Positions 18,324 through 25,992 of a stretch of 64,000 bases of DNA are shown here, one piece after another (position 1 is the stretch's first letter; every line of letters begins with the position of its first letter). The notes below the pieces were generated by a model. That model made no database searches, was not told the DNA's origin, and saw only the letters and a list, made by a program, of their open reading frames with translations. Both the position numbers and the translations under genes were made by a program. Where the stretch lies: contig CALVEH010000005.1 of assembly GCA_944326545.1 (NCBI GenBank), positions 1 through 64,000 on the forward strand, written 5' to 3'. Source of the DNA: Candidatus Gastranaerophilales bacterium (lineage in GTDB: Bacteria > Cyanobacteriota > Vampirovibrionia > Gastranaerophilales > Gastranaerophilaceae).

Positions 18324-18352
18324 ACTATCAGTTTTAAATTACAAATTGACAA
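18324..18352 (-). promoter_or_regulatory. Candidate promoter of the ATP synthase operon
   Basis: On the minus strand TTGTCA (18352-18347) and GATAGT (18329-18324) are separated by 17 bp, about 40 nt before the atpB start. The -35 is good and the -10 only moderate (4 of 6). It is the best match found upstream of this operon. Confidence 0.4.
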
Positions 18353-18437
18353 AATAGTGAATATTTTAATATTAATTGTTAAATTTTTGAGCGCTATCGC
18401 TCATATGAATTATTTTTTTTCTTTTGTTTTTGTGAAC

Positions 18438-18471
18438 AAAAAAAAGCCCTTTTTATTTAAGGGCTTTTTTT
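18438..18471. terminator. Intrinsic terminator after rpmB
   Basis: A-rich flank, AAGCCCTT and AAGGGCTT arms, a 7-nt loop and T-runs on both strands make a symmetrical intrinsic terminator. It lies just after the rpmB stop and separates rpmB from the atp operon, which reads in the same direction. Confidence 0.85.
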
Positions 18472-18485
18472 AATTCTTTAATCTC

Positions 18486-18677
18486 TTATACAGCTCTTTG
18501 TACTTTGCCTGCTCTGATGCAAGAAGTGCAAACATCAATTCTTTTTACTGTACCGTTTTGGTTAACTTTTACAGATTGCAAGTTAACTTCTTGTCTGTGT
18601 ACATGTTGTTTATGTGAAAAAGAAATTTTAGCTGCTTTAAGCTTTGTTTTTCCGCATATTGCACATTGTTTTGCCAT
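18486..18677 (-). CDS. rpmB: 50S ribosomal protein L28
   Basis: L28 is a small protein of the large ribosomal subunit. MAKQCAICGK at the start and TSCIRAGKVQRA at the end give two CxxC-type pairs (CAIC and CTSC), so this is the zinc-binding form. The 63-residue product starts at ATG 18677, preceded by AAAGGAA. A longer frame upstream (to 18728) adds 17 residues unlike the family and was rejected. It has its own terminator. Confidence 0.95.
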   Translation of the reverse strand: MAKQCAICGKTKLKAAKISFSHKQHVHRQEVNLQSVKVNQNGTVKRIDVCTSCIRAGKVQRAV

Positions 18678-18809
18678 TTTTATATTCCTTTCAAAGATTA
18701 GTTTCTTACTATACACTACTTTAAACATACTATGATATCAAGTAGTGATTGAAAGTTTCTTAACATTTAGGGTAAAAATTTTTAAATTTCAATATAAGAT
18801 GTTTTAATC

Positions 18810-18824
18810 TATAATAATTATATG
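18810..18824 (+). promoter_or_regulatory. -10 box 12 nt before the mnmA start (probable leaderless mRNA)
   Basis: TATAAT at 18810-18815 begins 12 nt before ATG 18822. Transcription should begin at or next to the ATG, and there is no Shine-Dalgarno sequence. The -35 region is weak. Confidence 0.55.
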
Positions 18825-19883
18825 AATTCACATGTTATGAACAAAAAAGTAGCTGTAGCGCTTTCAGGCGGATTAGACAGCAGTGTAACTTGTCATTTAT
18901 TAAAACAGCAAGGGTATGATGTTTGTGCTGTTACAGTAAAAATGGTAAACGATGACAAGTTTGATGGAATTGTTCAAAATGCACGTGCTGTTGCTCAGAA
19001 AATAGGCATCCCTATTTATGTGTTGGATTTGAGCAATGAATTTAAAAAAGACGTAATAGATTATTTTGAAGATTCTTATCGCAAAGGTAAAACACCTAAC
19101 CCTTGTATACTGTGTAACAGAACAATAAAATGGGGAAGACTTTTTGATTATGCTATAGACACGCTTGGGTGTGACTATGTTGCTTCAGGCCATTATGCAC
19201 GAATTGTCGATGACAATGGTATTAAAAAGATGTATCCCGCAAAGGACGAAAAAAAAGACCAGCAGTATTATCTTTTTGAGCTTAATCAAAGACATCTTAG
19301 CCGAATTTTGTTTCCGCTTTGTGATTATGTAAAAGAAGAAATTAGACAAATTGCAATTGATAATGATTTGCCTTCAAAATCATCAAAAGAAAGTCAGGAC
19401 ATTTGTTTTATTACAAAACCAATGACAACAAAAAAATATATAACCGAAAAGCTTGGACATAAAAAAGGTGATTTTATATATATAAAAGATGGCCGAAAAT
19501 TGGGAGTTCATGATGGATTTTATCAATATACAATCGGTCAAAGAAAAGGTATCGGTATTGCCTTTGAAGAACCTTTGTATGTTGTAAAACTCGATGCTGA
19601 AAAAAACATCGTTTATGTTGGAACTAAAGAAGATTTGTACGAAAAATCCTGTCATATCAGTGATGTTAAGTTTCAGTATCCCTGTGAAACTTTAGAGTTT
19701 GATGCTTTAGTTAAAATAAGATATAACATGCAGGCACAAAAAGCTCGTGTCGTTTTGACAACGGATAAAAGCTGTGCAGAAATATTTTTTGATGAGCCGA
19801 TTACCTCCGTTACATCAGGTCAGGCTGCTGTTTTTTACGATGTTTTTGACAAGCACTTAATTGGCGGAGGTTGGATTGACTGA
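18822..19883 (+). CDS. mnmA: tRNA-specific 2-thiouridylase MnmA
   Basis: MnmA thiolates U34 of tRNA-Lys, Glu and Gln using ATP and a persulfide relay. The 353 residues show the PP-loop ALSGGLDSS, the first catalytic Cys region NPCILCNRTIKWG, SGHYAR, DQQYYLF and the second Cys in SQDICFI. A second in-frame ATG at 18837 is possible. ATG 18822 is preferred because a TATAAT lies 12 nt upstream. The end overlaps the start of hydE by 8 nt, so the two are co-translated. Confidence 0.95.
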   Translation: MNSHVMNKKVAVALSGGLDSSVTCHLLKQQGYDVCAVTVKMVNDDKFDGIVQNARAVAQKIGIPIYVLDLSNEFKKDVIDYFEDSYRKGKTPNPCILCNRTIKWGRLFDYAIDTLGCDYVASGHYARIVDDNGIKKMYPAKDEKKDQQYYLFELNQRHLSRILFPLCDYVKEEIRQIAIDNDLPSKSSKESQDICFITKPMTTKKYITEKLGHKKGDFIYIKDGRKLGVHDGFYQYTIGQRKGIGIAFEEPLYVVKLDAEKNIVYVGTKEDLYEKSCHISDVKFQYPCETLEFDALVKIRYNMQAQKARVVLTTDKSCAEIFFDEPITSVTSGQAAVFYDVFDKHLIGGGWID

Positions 19884-20910
19884 GCTTAATGAAATAATTG
19901 CTGAATCTGCGAATACTCATACTTTGACGAAGACTCAAATTATTTCAATATTGAAAGATGATTCAATAAACGAATTTTTGTTCAAAACAGCAGACAATGT
20001 TCGTCAAAAATATGTTGGAAATGAGATTCACCTGAGAGGTTTGATTGAATTTTCAAATATATGCAGATGCAATTGTTTTTATTGCGGGTTAAGAAAGGAT
20101 AATTTATCAGTTTCTCGATACAGAATGTCTTTTGAAGAAGTATTGCACTTGGCAAATGTTGCAAAAACTCTTGATTATAAGACTGTTGTTTTGCAGTCAG
20201 GTGAAGATTCTTTTTTCAGTGCAGATAAGATGTGTGAAATCATAGAAGCAATCAAAAAATTGAATTTGGCTGTTACTTTGAGTCTTGGGGAAAAAACTTT
20301 TGAAGAATATAAATTATATAAAGATGCAGGTGCTGACAGATATTTGCTCAGGATAGAAACTACGGACAAGGATTTGTATAAATCTTTGCACCCTAATATG
20401 AGTTTTGAAAATAGAGTTAAGTGTCTTGAAAATTTGAAAGAAATAGGGTTTGAAATAGGTACGGGGTGTCTTGTCGGTTTACCTAATCAGAGTATTGAAT
20501 CATTGGCTGATGACATTTTATTTTTCAAAAACATTGATGCTGATATGGTAGGCTTGGGACCTTTTATTCCTTGCCCTCAAACTCCTTTGCAAGATAGCAA
20601 AATGGGTAGCTTTTACCTTGCATTGAAAGTTATGGCTATAACAAGGATTTTGTTGCCTGATATAAATATTCCGGCTACAACTGCAATGGAAACAATTCAA
20701 TCAAACGGTCGTGTTTTGGCATTGCAAAGCGGGGCAAATGTTGTTATGCCAAACGTAACAAGTGATGAGTGTAAACAAAAATATTCAATATATCCGGGCA
20801 AATCCGGAGAACACGCTTCTGTGGAAGATTATAGAAAGTTTTTATCCGAGAAATTTTCTTCCATCGGTAGATCTATTTCCGGTGATTTTGGCTTTAGAAA
20901 TAAAAAGTAA
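19876..20910 (+). CDS. hydE: [FeFe] hydrogenase maturase HydE (radical SAM)
   Basis: HydE is a radical SAM enzyme that helps make the dithiolate-bridged diiron part of the H-cluster with HydG and HydF. The 344 residues contain the CxxxCxxC cluster at Cys63, Cys67 and Cys70 (followed by GLRKDN), VLQSGED, RIETTD, and the HydE-like GPFIPCPQTPL. The start is TTG 19876 with GGCGGAGG 5 nt upstream, inside the mnmA end. BioB is related but has different motifs. HydA, its client, is 20 kb away at 40504-42288. HydF and HydG are not in the window. Confidence 0.9.
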   Translation: MTELNEIIAESANTHTLTKTQIISILKDDSINEFLFKTADNVRQKYVGNEIHLRGLIEFSNICRCNCFYCGLRKDNLSVSRYRMSFEEVLHLANVAKTLDYKTVVLQSGEDSFFSADKMCEIIEAIKKLNLAVTLSLGEKTFEEYKLYKDAGADRYLLRIETTDKDLYKSLHPNMSFENRVKCLENLKEIGFEIGTGCLVGLPNQSIESLADDILFFKNIDADMVGLGPFIPCPQTPLQDSKMGSFYLALKVMAITRILLPDINIPATTAMETIQSNGRVLALQSGANVVMPNVTSDECKQKYSIYPGKSGEHASVEDYRKFLSEKFSSIGRSISGDFGFRNKK

Positions 20911-20917
20911 TTTTATT

Positions 20918-21334
20918 TTACGTAAGAGCTGCTTCTGCATTTTTAATAAAGTCTTTGAAAGCTGTTTTAAGTTTAGGATTTTTTAATGCAGACTCTATTG
21001 CAAATTTATTCCCGTTAGCTATTGTTACATCGTGTATTTTACCTGCTTCTGTTGGAGAATATGCTACAAAAGATATTGTTCTTGTTCTAAAGTCATTTTT
21101 ATTTGCCAGTGGTTCTATTATTATAGAAGCTTTTTTTATTGTTGAATCTTTTAACGGCTCACTTATATCAGCTTTTATCGGTTTAAATTTACCTATTTCA
21201 ACCACTTGAGCAAATGCTTCTTTTAGTTGTTTTATTGCTGCATCCATCTTTTGTGAATAGCTTGGAGCTGTAGCATTGGGGATTCTATGTCTTAATATTC
21301 TTTGCGTAGTTGTTGTTAGATTTAACTTGTTCAT
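20918..21334 (-). CDS. Hypothetical protein downstream of RelA/SpoT-like gene
   Basis: This 138-residue soluble protein is of unrecognised family. It begins MNKLNLTTTTQRILRHRI, has a helical stretch (about 28-48), then mixed beta segments (ASIIIEPLANK, RTRTISFVAYSP), and ends in a helix. GGAGAT precedes the ATG. It starts 28 nt after the stop of the synthetase-domain gene and is surely in the same transcript. An antitoxin or accessory role for that protein is only a hypothesis. Confidence 0.75.
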   Translation of the reverse strand: MNKLNLTTTTQRILRHRIPNATAPSYSQKMDAAIKQLKEAFAQVVEIGKFKPIKADISEPLKDSTIKKASIIIEPLANKNDFRTRTISFVAYSPTEAGKIHDVTIANGNKFAIESALKNPKLKTAFKDFIKNAEAALT

Positions 21335-21362
21335 TTTTATTTATCTCCGGTATTAATTGTTA

Positions 21363-22814
21363 TTATTTTTTTTCTTTCAAGCCAGTGTGTGTCGGTTTTC
21401 CGTATTTTGCTTTTAAAAGTGTAGCTGTTTCGTCAATTCTGTCTAGTGATTCAAAGCTCAAAAGATGTTCGTATTCACCTAGTCCAAATTCAGTAAGAAT
21501 TGGTTTGTCGTAAGAAAGTATTGCTTTTGATTTTGGATTTTCATTGTGTCTTATCCAAGAATACATTGCTCTTTCGTAGTCAACGTAAGCATTTTCTTTT
21601 GTAGGATTACCAAAAACTTCTTTTACAGCTTTTTCGATTCCTATTGTTTCGTAATATTTTTCCAGTTCAGGAATATTTTTGCCTATGTTTTTATTAGCCA
21701 AAATGTCATATATCAAGTGCTCAATTTGTCCTATTTTATTCAATTGTTCACTTCTTATTTGCAATTCTACCCAAACAGGTCTTACTTTGCCGTTTTTGTC
21801 TTTTATTTCATGCAATATATTCATCTGGGTTGTTGTATAACCATTTTTCTTTCTTATTGCATTTGATTGTACAAGCTCGATACCCGGGACTGATTGTTTC
21901 CACAATTTTACGGTATCTTGGCTAATGTATGGATAAATGTGTTTTGAGTGATAATTGCTAACTCTTGTTACGTTAAGCTTGCCTGATAAAATAGCTTTTG
22001 TAAGGTATTCTGCAGCTTTGTTCATGTCTGCATCTTCCGGAATAATCATTCTTAATCCGATTAAGTCTTTTATCCAGTTTACTGCTTCTTCGTAATCTTT
22101 TTTAGAAGTACCTAAAACCTTTTCAAGAACTTTGTAGTCTCTTGAATCAAGTTTTACATCTCCATCCATTATGGAAAGTTTTACGAGTTCTTTTTCTGTT
22201 TTATCCAATAATTTATACGGCTTTTGATATAAACGTTTTGCAAAAATGTTCATAACTTCGCCGTTGATTTTTTTGTCTAAGAACTCTTTTGTTATTTTGT
22301 TGTATATTGAAACAGCTTCTTTTGAAGTTGGTCTACCATTTTTACTTCTTGCTTTGAGGTATTTTCCGTAATTTTTTTCGCCCCCAAAGACTGTTTTTAT
22401 ATCTTTTATTACTCTTTCGATAGACTCTGTGCCTGATACTTCAAGCCTTTTGGCAATGCCTTTATAAAAAGAAATTTTCTTTGCAGCAAGATTTATTATT
22501 TTTGTTTGATTTGGTGTGAATGTTTTTGAACCGTTTGCTGTTGTTTTGGGTTGTAAAAGAAAGAGCAGTTCGTCATTAAATAATCCCTCTTTTTTTACAA
22601 GTTCGTAGTCTCTTAGCGTTTGAGCTTGTGTTAAGGCGTCTGCTTTTTTAGCTTTCGCAATTGATGCAGTTTCAACAGACGGAACAAAAGTATCTGTTGA
22701 AGGTGTTCTCTCAAGCGTACTAGGTGTGGTTGTTGTTTTGACTTTTTCTGTATTTTTATCTGATTCTTTTTGAGGAATACCTCTAAAAGAGATGTGTGAA
22801 AATAATTTAATCAT
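21363..22814 (-). CDS. RelA/SpoT-type nucleotidyltransferase-domain protein
   Basis: This 483-residue protein carries the motifs of the (p)ppGpp synthetase fold: GRPTSKEAVSIYNK (160-173, like the GRxKxxxSIxxK motif), DLIGLRMII (Asp250), NGYTTTQMNI (Tyr326 at the G-loop) and VELQIRSEQ (Glu350). The His normally following the G-loop Tyr is Gln330. About 75 residues separate the first two motifs, far more than usual. There is no N-terminal HD hydrolase and no TGS/ACT regulatory domain. The first 60 residues are low-complexity Thr/Ser/Pro with ISFRGIPQ. It may make alarmones, modify another target, or be inactive. Confidence 0.78.
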   Translation of the reverse strand: MIKLFSHISFRGIPQKESDKNTEKVKTTTTPSTLERTPSTDTFVPSVETASIAKAKKADALTQAQTLRDYELVKKEGLFNDELLFLLQPKTTANGSKTFTPNQTKIINLAAKKISFYKGIAKRLEVSGTESIERVIKDIKTVFGGEKNYGKYLKARSKNGRPTSKEAVSIYNKITKEFLDKKINGEVMNIFAKRLYQKPYKLLDKTEKELVKLSIMDGDVKLDSRDYKVLEKVLGTSKKDYEEAVNWIKDLIGLRMIIPEDADMNKAAEYLTKAILSGKLNVTRVSNYHSKHIYPYISQDTVKLWKQSVPGIELVQSNAIRKKNGYTTTQMNILHEIKDKNGKVRPVWVELQIRSEQLNKIGQIEHLIYDILANKNIGKNIPELEKYYETIGIEKAVKEVFGNPTKENAYVDYERAMYSWIRHNENPKSKAILSYDKPILTEFGLGEYEHLLSFESLDRIDETATLLKAKYGKPTHTGLKEKK

Positions 22815-22943
22815 TTGTTATTCCAAAATTTCTGCTAGTAATAATTATTAAAGCAGTAAATAAAAAAATTTGTTACTTTTAGTGAAAAAATTTTTTTATT
22901 GAAATATTTTGTTACAACGGTAATTTTGTTTTTTGATTCGTGT

Positions 22944-22958
22944 TAAAATATTTGCATG
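22944..22958 (+). promoter_or_regulatory. Extended -10 box 12 nt before lptC start (probable leaderless mRNA)
   Basis: TGT plus TAAAAT (22944-22949) makes an extended -10 element. The ATG at 22956 is 12 nt from its first base. No Shine-Dalgarno sequence precedes the ATG. Confidence 0.55.
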
Positions 22959-23537
22959 TCTAAACGAAAGATAGCATATATAGTAATTTTACTTACGGTA
23001 GTTATAGGTTGTGCTTGGGCTTTTATTGCTGCAGGTGTTATTACAAGAAACTTTAAAAAAGAGGCGTTGCACAGTGCAGGAGAAAAGCAGGAAGTTAACG
23101 TCAAAAATTTGATAATTACCGAAACAAAAGAAGATAAAAAATATTGGGAATTATATGCTGAAAAAGGCTATTATGATAACCAAAATAAGGTTGTTATATT
23201 GTATAACGTAATTGGTAATTTTTACGATAAAGGTGAAGTCGTTCTCAGCATGGAATCTTCTATGGGAACATACAGTGAAGAAAAGAAGAAAGTTGTTCTT
23301 TACGATGATTCTTATTTTATTTATAAAGACGGTACTGATGTCAGAGCTGATCGTTTTGTTTGGCAAGGCAGCGACAAGGATATTACAGCTCAAGGTAATG
23401 TTGTAATAAGAAAAAGCGGAGAAATAAAAACTTACAGTAATGAAGCTGCTTTGAGTAATCAAATGACACAAGTGAAAATAAAAGGTCGTTCAAGAACCGA
23501 ACTATACAGCAAGGGGAATTTTGATGGAAAGATTTAA
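22956..23537 (+). CDS. lptC: LPS export protein LptC family
   Basis: LptC is the bitopic inner-membrane protein that takes LPS from LptBFG and passes it to LptA. The 193 residues have one N-terminal membrane segment (about 7-28) and a periplasmic beta-jellyroll with the LptC pattern (YWELYAEKGYYDNQNKVV, MGTYSEEKKKVVLYDD, VRADRFVW, ITAQGNVVI). The lptA-like gene overlaps its last 14 nt. Together with lpxI and lpxB nearby this supports a lipid A-bearing outer membrane. Confidence 0.85.
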   Translation: MSKRKIAYIVILLTVVIGCAWAFIAAGVITRNFKKEALHSAGEKQEVNVKNLIITETKEDKKYWELYAEKGYYDNQNKVVILYNVIGNFYDKGEVVLSMESSMGTYSEEKKKVVLYDDSYFIYKDGTDVRADRFVWQGSDKDITAQGNVVIRKSGEIKTYSNEAALSNQMTQVKIKGRSRTELYSKGNFDGKI

Positions 23538-24495
23538 AAAAGTATTTATATCATTCGGTTTATTGTTTGCATTAACCGGTATAGCTATTGCGGCTGATTT
23601 GTCTATTGAATCAGACCGACAAACTTTTAAAATGGAAGAAAATAAAGCTAAATTTGAAGGCAATGTTAGAGTAAAAATGGATGATATAAATGCAAAATCT
23701 CCAAGAGCTGAGGTTTATATTGATCCTAAAACAAAACAATTAACAGATGCTGTTATGTATGATAAACCTTATGTCGTACAAGTAAAGCAAGATAAAACAA
23801 ATGAGATTAAGGCAAATATTTTAAAAATGTCTTTGCTTAACAAAACAATAAGAGCAGAAGGTAATACCCAAACAACAGTAATTCCCAAAGATGGAATGAA
23901 ACCTACTGTTATAATTACTGCTGATACACAAGCTTATGACACAAAGACAAAAACTCTAACTGCTCACGGTGGGGTAATTATATATTATAAAGATGTTGAA
24001 ACTTTTTCTGATTCAGCTGTGGCTAATTTAAATAAATCAGGTGATTTGCAAAAAATTACGTTAACAGGTCACGGTCGCCTTAAACAAAAAGACAGCGTGA
24101 TTACAGCAGATAAATTTATTTATGATGCAGTGAAAGAAATTGCTTACGGATTAGGAAACGCTCACAGTGATGTTGATATGGACGGTACTCGTATAAACGT
24201 TTGGTCAGATCGTCAAGAGTATTACAAAGCTACAAATGTTATTCAAGCATCAGGCAAGGTTCACGTAATATACAAAGATTATGACGCAAAAGGCCCTAAA
24301 GCAACTGTTTATCCTGATCCAAAAACAAACAAACCTAACGAGATTGTGTTCATTGGACGTTCTACAATTGTTGAACAAATGCGTTCTATAGAAGCTGATA
24401 GAATTAAGATGTTTATCAATCCTAAAAATTTCTTTGCTGAAGGTAACGTAAAAACTGTTATAAGAAATATTCAAAACAAACAAAATGATATTTAA
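23524..24495 (+). CDS. lptA: LptA/OstA-family periplasmic LPS transport protein, double length
   Basis: LptA proteins form the periplasmic bridge for LPS. The 323-residue product has a signal peptide (MERFKKV...GIAIA before ADLS) and repeated beta-jellyroll motifs: FKMEENKAKFEGNVRV, TADTQAYDTKTKTLTAHGGV, ITADKFIYDAVKEIAYGLGN, IEADRIKMFINPKNFFAEGN. Typical LptA is about 185 residues. Here segments near residues 50-110 and 245-315 (AKSPRAEVYIDPKTK versus AKGPKATVYPDPKTN) look like an internal duplication. The start is ATG 23524 after AAGGGG. Confidence 0.83.
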   Translation: MERFKKVFISFGLLFALTGIAIAADLSIESDRQTFKMEENKAKFEGNVRVKMDDINAKSPRAEVYIDPKTKQLTDAVMYDKPYVVQVKQDKTNEIKANILKMSLLNKTIRAEGNTQTTVIPKDGMKPTVIITADTQAYDTKTKTLTAHGGVIIYYKDVETFSDSAVANLNKSGDLQKITLTGHGRLKQKDSVITADKFIYDAVKEIAYGLGNAHSDVDMDGTRINVWSDRQEYYKATNVIQASGKVHVIYKDYDAKGPKATVYPDPKTNKPNEIVFIGRSTIVEQMRSIEADRIKMFINPKNFFAEGNVKTVIRNIQNKQNDI

Positions 24496-24519
24496 CAGTT
24501 TTTTATAAAAAGGCAATTT

Positions 24520-24564
24520 CTTACCTAAACTTTATTTTATATAAATAAGTGAAGTTTAGGTAAG
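24520..24564 (+). promoter_or_regulatory. Perfect 13-bp inverted repeat covering the ribosome site of the next gene
   Basis: CTTACCTAAACTT (24520-24532) and AAGTTTAGGTAAG (24552-24564) are perfect inverted repeats around 19 nt. The 3' arm contains TAAGG, the only Shine-Dalgarno candidate of the gene at 24573, 7 nt before its ATG. Only GTTTATTT follows, so it is a poor terminator. It could block ribosome access or bind a dimeric protein. Confidence 0.7.
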
Positions 24565-24572
24565 GTTTATTT

Positions 24573-24929
24573 ATGACAACAATTTCTCCTGTTTATGCAA
24601 ACAGTTATTATACTATCAGACCAGAGGCCACTCAGGCTGACAAGTCTCAAACTCAATATTATGAACGGTATGAGCAAACAGAAGAACAGCCTAAACTTTT
24701 AGTAGATCACAGGATGCTTGGTGCCGCAAAAATGCCAAAACCTTCTACTATTAAAAGGGTTTGGAATAATTTGATGGCGAAATTTGAACAATGGCTAGAC
24801 AGATATTCTTCTAAACCTCATAAATATGATGTTGATAAATGGCAAGATAATGCAGACAAGTTTATTGATTTTGTAGATACAGGTTCTGATAATAATCCAC
24901 AACCTGTATCTACAGAAATTTATGCTTAA
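24573..24929 (+). CDS. Hypothetical 118-aa protein
   Basis: This protein is not recognised. It starts MTTISPVYANSYY, is rich in Tyr, Gln and Lys, and has no signal peptide or membrane segment. The second half is amphipathic (RVWNNLMAKFEQWLDRY) with an acidic tail. Its ribosome site sits in the 3' arm of the 24520-24564 hairpin. The stop codon overlaps the convergent sugar-kinase stop by 4 nt. Confidence 0.7.
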   Translation: MTTISPVYANSYYTIRPEATQADKSQTQYYERYEQTEEQPKLLVDHRMLGAAKMPKPSTIKRVWNNLMAKFEQWLDRYSSKPHKYDVDKWQDNADKFIDFVDTGSDNNPQPVSTEIYA

Positions 24930-25969
24930 ACAATTTCTACTCTGAAAGCCGGAGTTTGTTTTAGTCTTTGTTCCATTTGTTCAAATGTTAAAAATCCTTC
25001 TTGCGCACCAAAATTTGAAACAACAGATGCTGCGTTTACGGATGCTAACATGAGCGATTTTTCAATATTCCAATTTGTATATTCAAGTGCAGCTGTGAAT
25101 GTAGAAGATAATGCATCACCAGCGCCAAGAGTGCTTACAACTTTTGCAGGAAATTCAGGACATCTGTAGTATTTTGTTCCGTCAAAAGCATATACACCGT
25201 GTTTTCCGTCCGTAATGATTACAACTCTTGCATCTGTTGATTTTAATTTATCAAGCATTGTTTTTATATCAGGGTGGATTGTTTCTTCAGAAAAGCATTC
25301 TGTTTTTGTATCCGGTCTGACGTCTATTTTTGTTACCAGCGAAGCTTCTTCTTTATTCATTACTACAACTTCTGCAGTTGCAAGGATTTTTTCAAAATAT
25401 TTTAACCCTTTTTTCAAACTTGAACTTCCGGGATTTATTGCAACATTTGTATTATGTTCTTCTGCAAAGTGGGCAATTTTGTCTAACACTGCACCTGATT
25501 CTCCGTTTAGTGGTGCAATATAAAGCCATTTTGAATTTTTTATGGCTTCGTAATCGATTTCATCTTCTTTTATTGTTCCGTTGGCACCTCTGTAAGCAAG
25601 AACTGTTCTGTTGCCTTCAAAGCTTAAAAGGATTACAGAGGAGCCGGAATTTTCTGTTTTACTTTTTATTATGCAAGAGGTATTTACTCCTGAATCTTCA
25701 ACCTTTTCTAAGATGTTTTTACCTTGAAAATCTTCACCTATTTTAAAAATAGCAGCTGTTTTAGCTCCAAGGTGTGCAAAGTTTGCTGCGGCGTTGAGCC
25801 CGCCGCCACCGACGGCAGTTTTATAGCTTTCTACTTCAACTTTTGCACCGTATGGGTAGGACATAAAATCTATGCTGTGTTCTTTTGTGCTCACTGATAC
25901 TACATTAGCTGCATCAGATTCAACAAAAGAATCTATTGTTGCGCTACCGATTGTTATAAAATCATACAT
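24926..25969 (-). CDS. PfkB-family carbohydrate/nucleoside kinase
   Basis: This ribokinase-superfamily enzyme has 347 residues. The first PfkB signature region is GGGGLNAAANFAHLG near residue 53. The second has the catalytic Asp in STLGAGDALSSTFTAAL near residue 285. VVMNKEEA and VVIITDGKHGVYAF support the fold. The substrate could be adenosine, ribose or another sugar and cannot be set from the sequence. SD GAGGAGA precedes the ATG. It lies 23 nt downstream of the XerC-like gene in the same direction. Confidence 0.88.
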   Translation of the reverse strand: MYDFITIGSATIDSFVESDAANVVSVSTKEHSIDFMSYPYGAKVEVESYKTAVGGGGLNAAANFAHLGAKTAAIFKIGEDFQGKNILEKVEDSGVNTSCIIKSKTENSGSSVILLSFEGNRTVLAYRGANGTIKEDEIDYEAIKNSKWLYIAPLNGESGAVLDKIAHFAEEHNTNVAINPGSSSLKKGLKYFEKILATAEVVVMNKEEASLVTKIDVRPDTKTECFSEETIHPDIKTMLDKLKSTDARVVIITDGKHGVYAFDGTKYYRCPEFPAKVVSTLGAGDALSSTFTAALEYTNWNIEKSLMLASVNAASVVSNFGAQEGFLTFEQMEQRLKQTPAFRVEIV

Positions 25970-25992
25970 TCCTAAATCTCCTCTTAAAATAT

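Noticed and set aside
18389-18402. Short palindrome GAGCG/CGCTC upstream of the atp operon
   Set aside because: Only 5 bp with a 4-nt loop and no T-run; it lies upstream of the candidate promoter and is not distinguishable from chance.
18678-18728. N-terminal extension of L28
   Set aside because: The added 17 residues are unlike any L28, and the ATG at 18677 has a clear AAAGGAA site.
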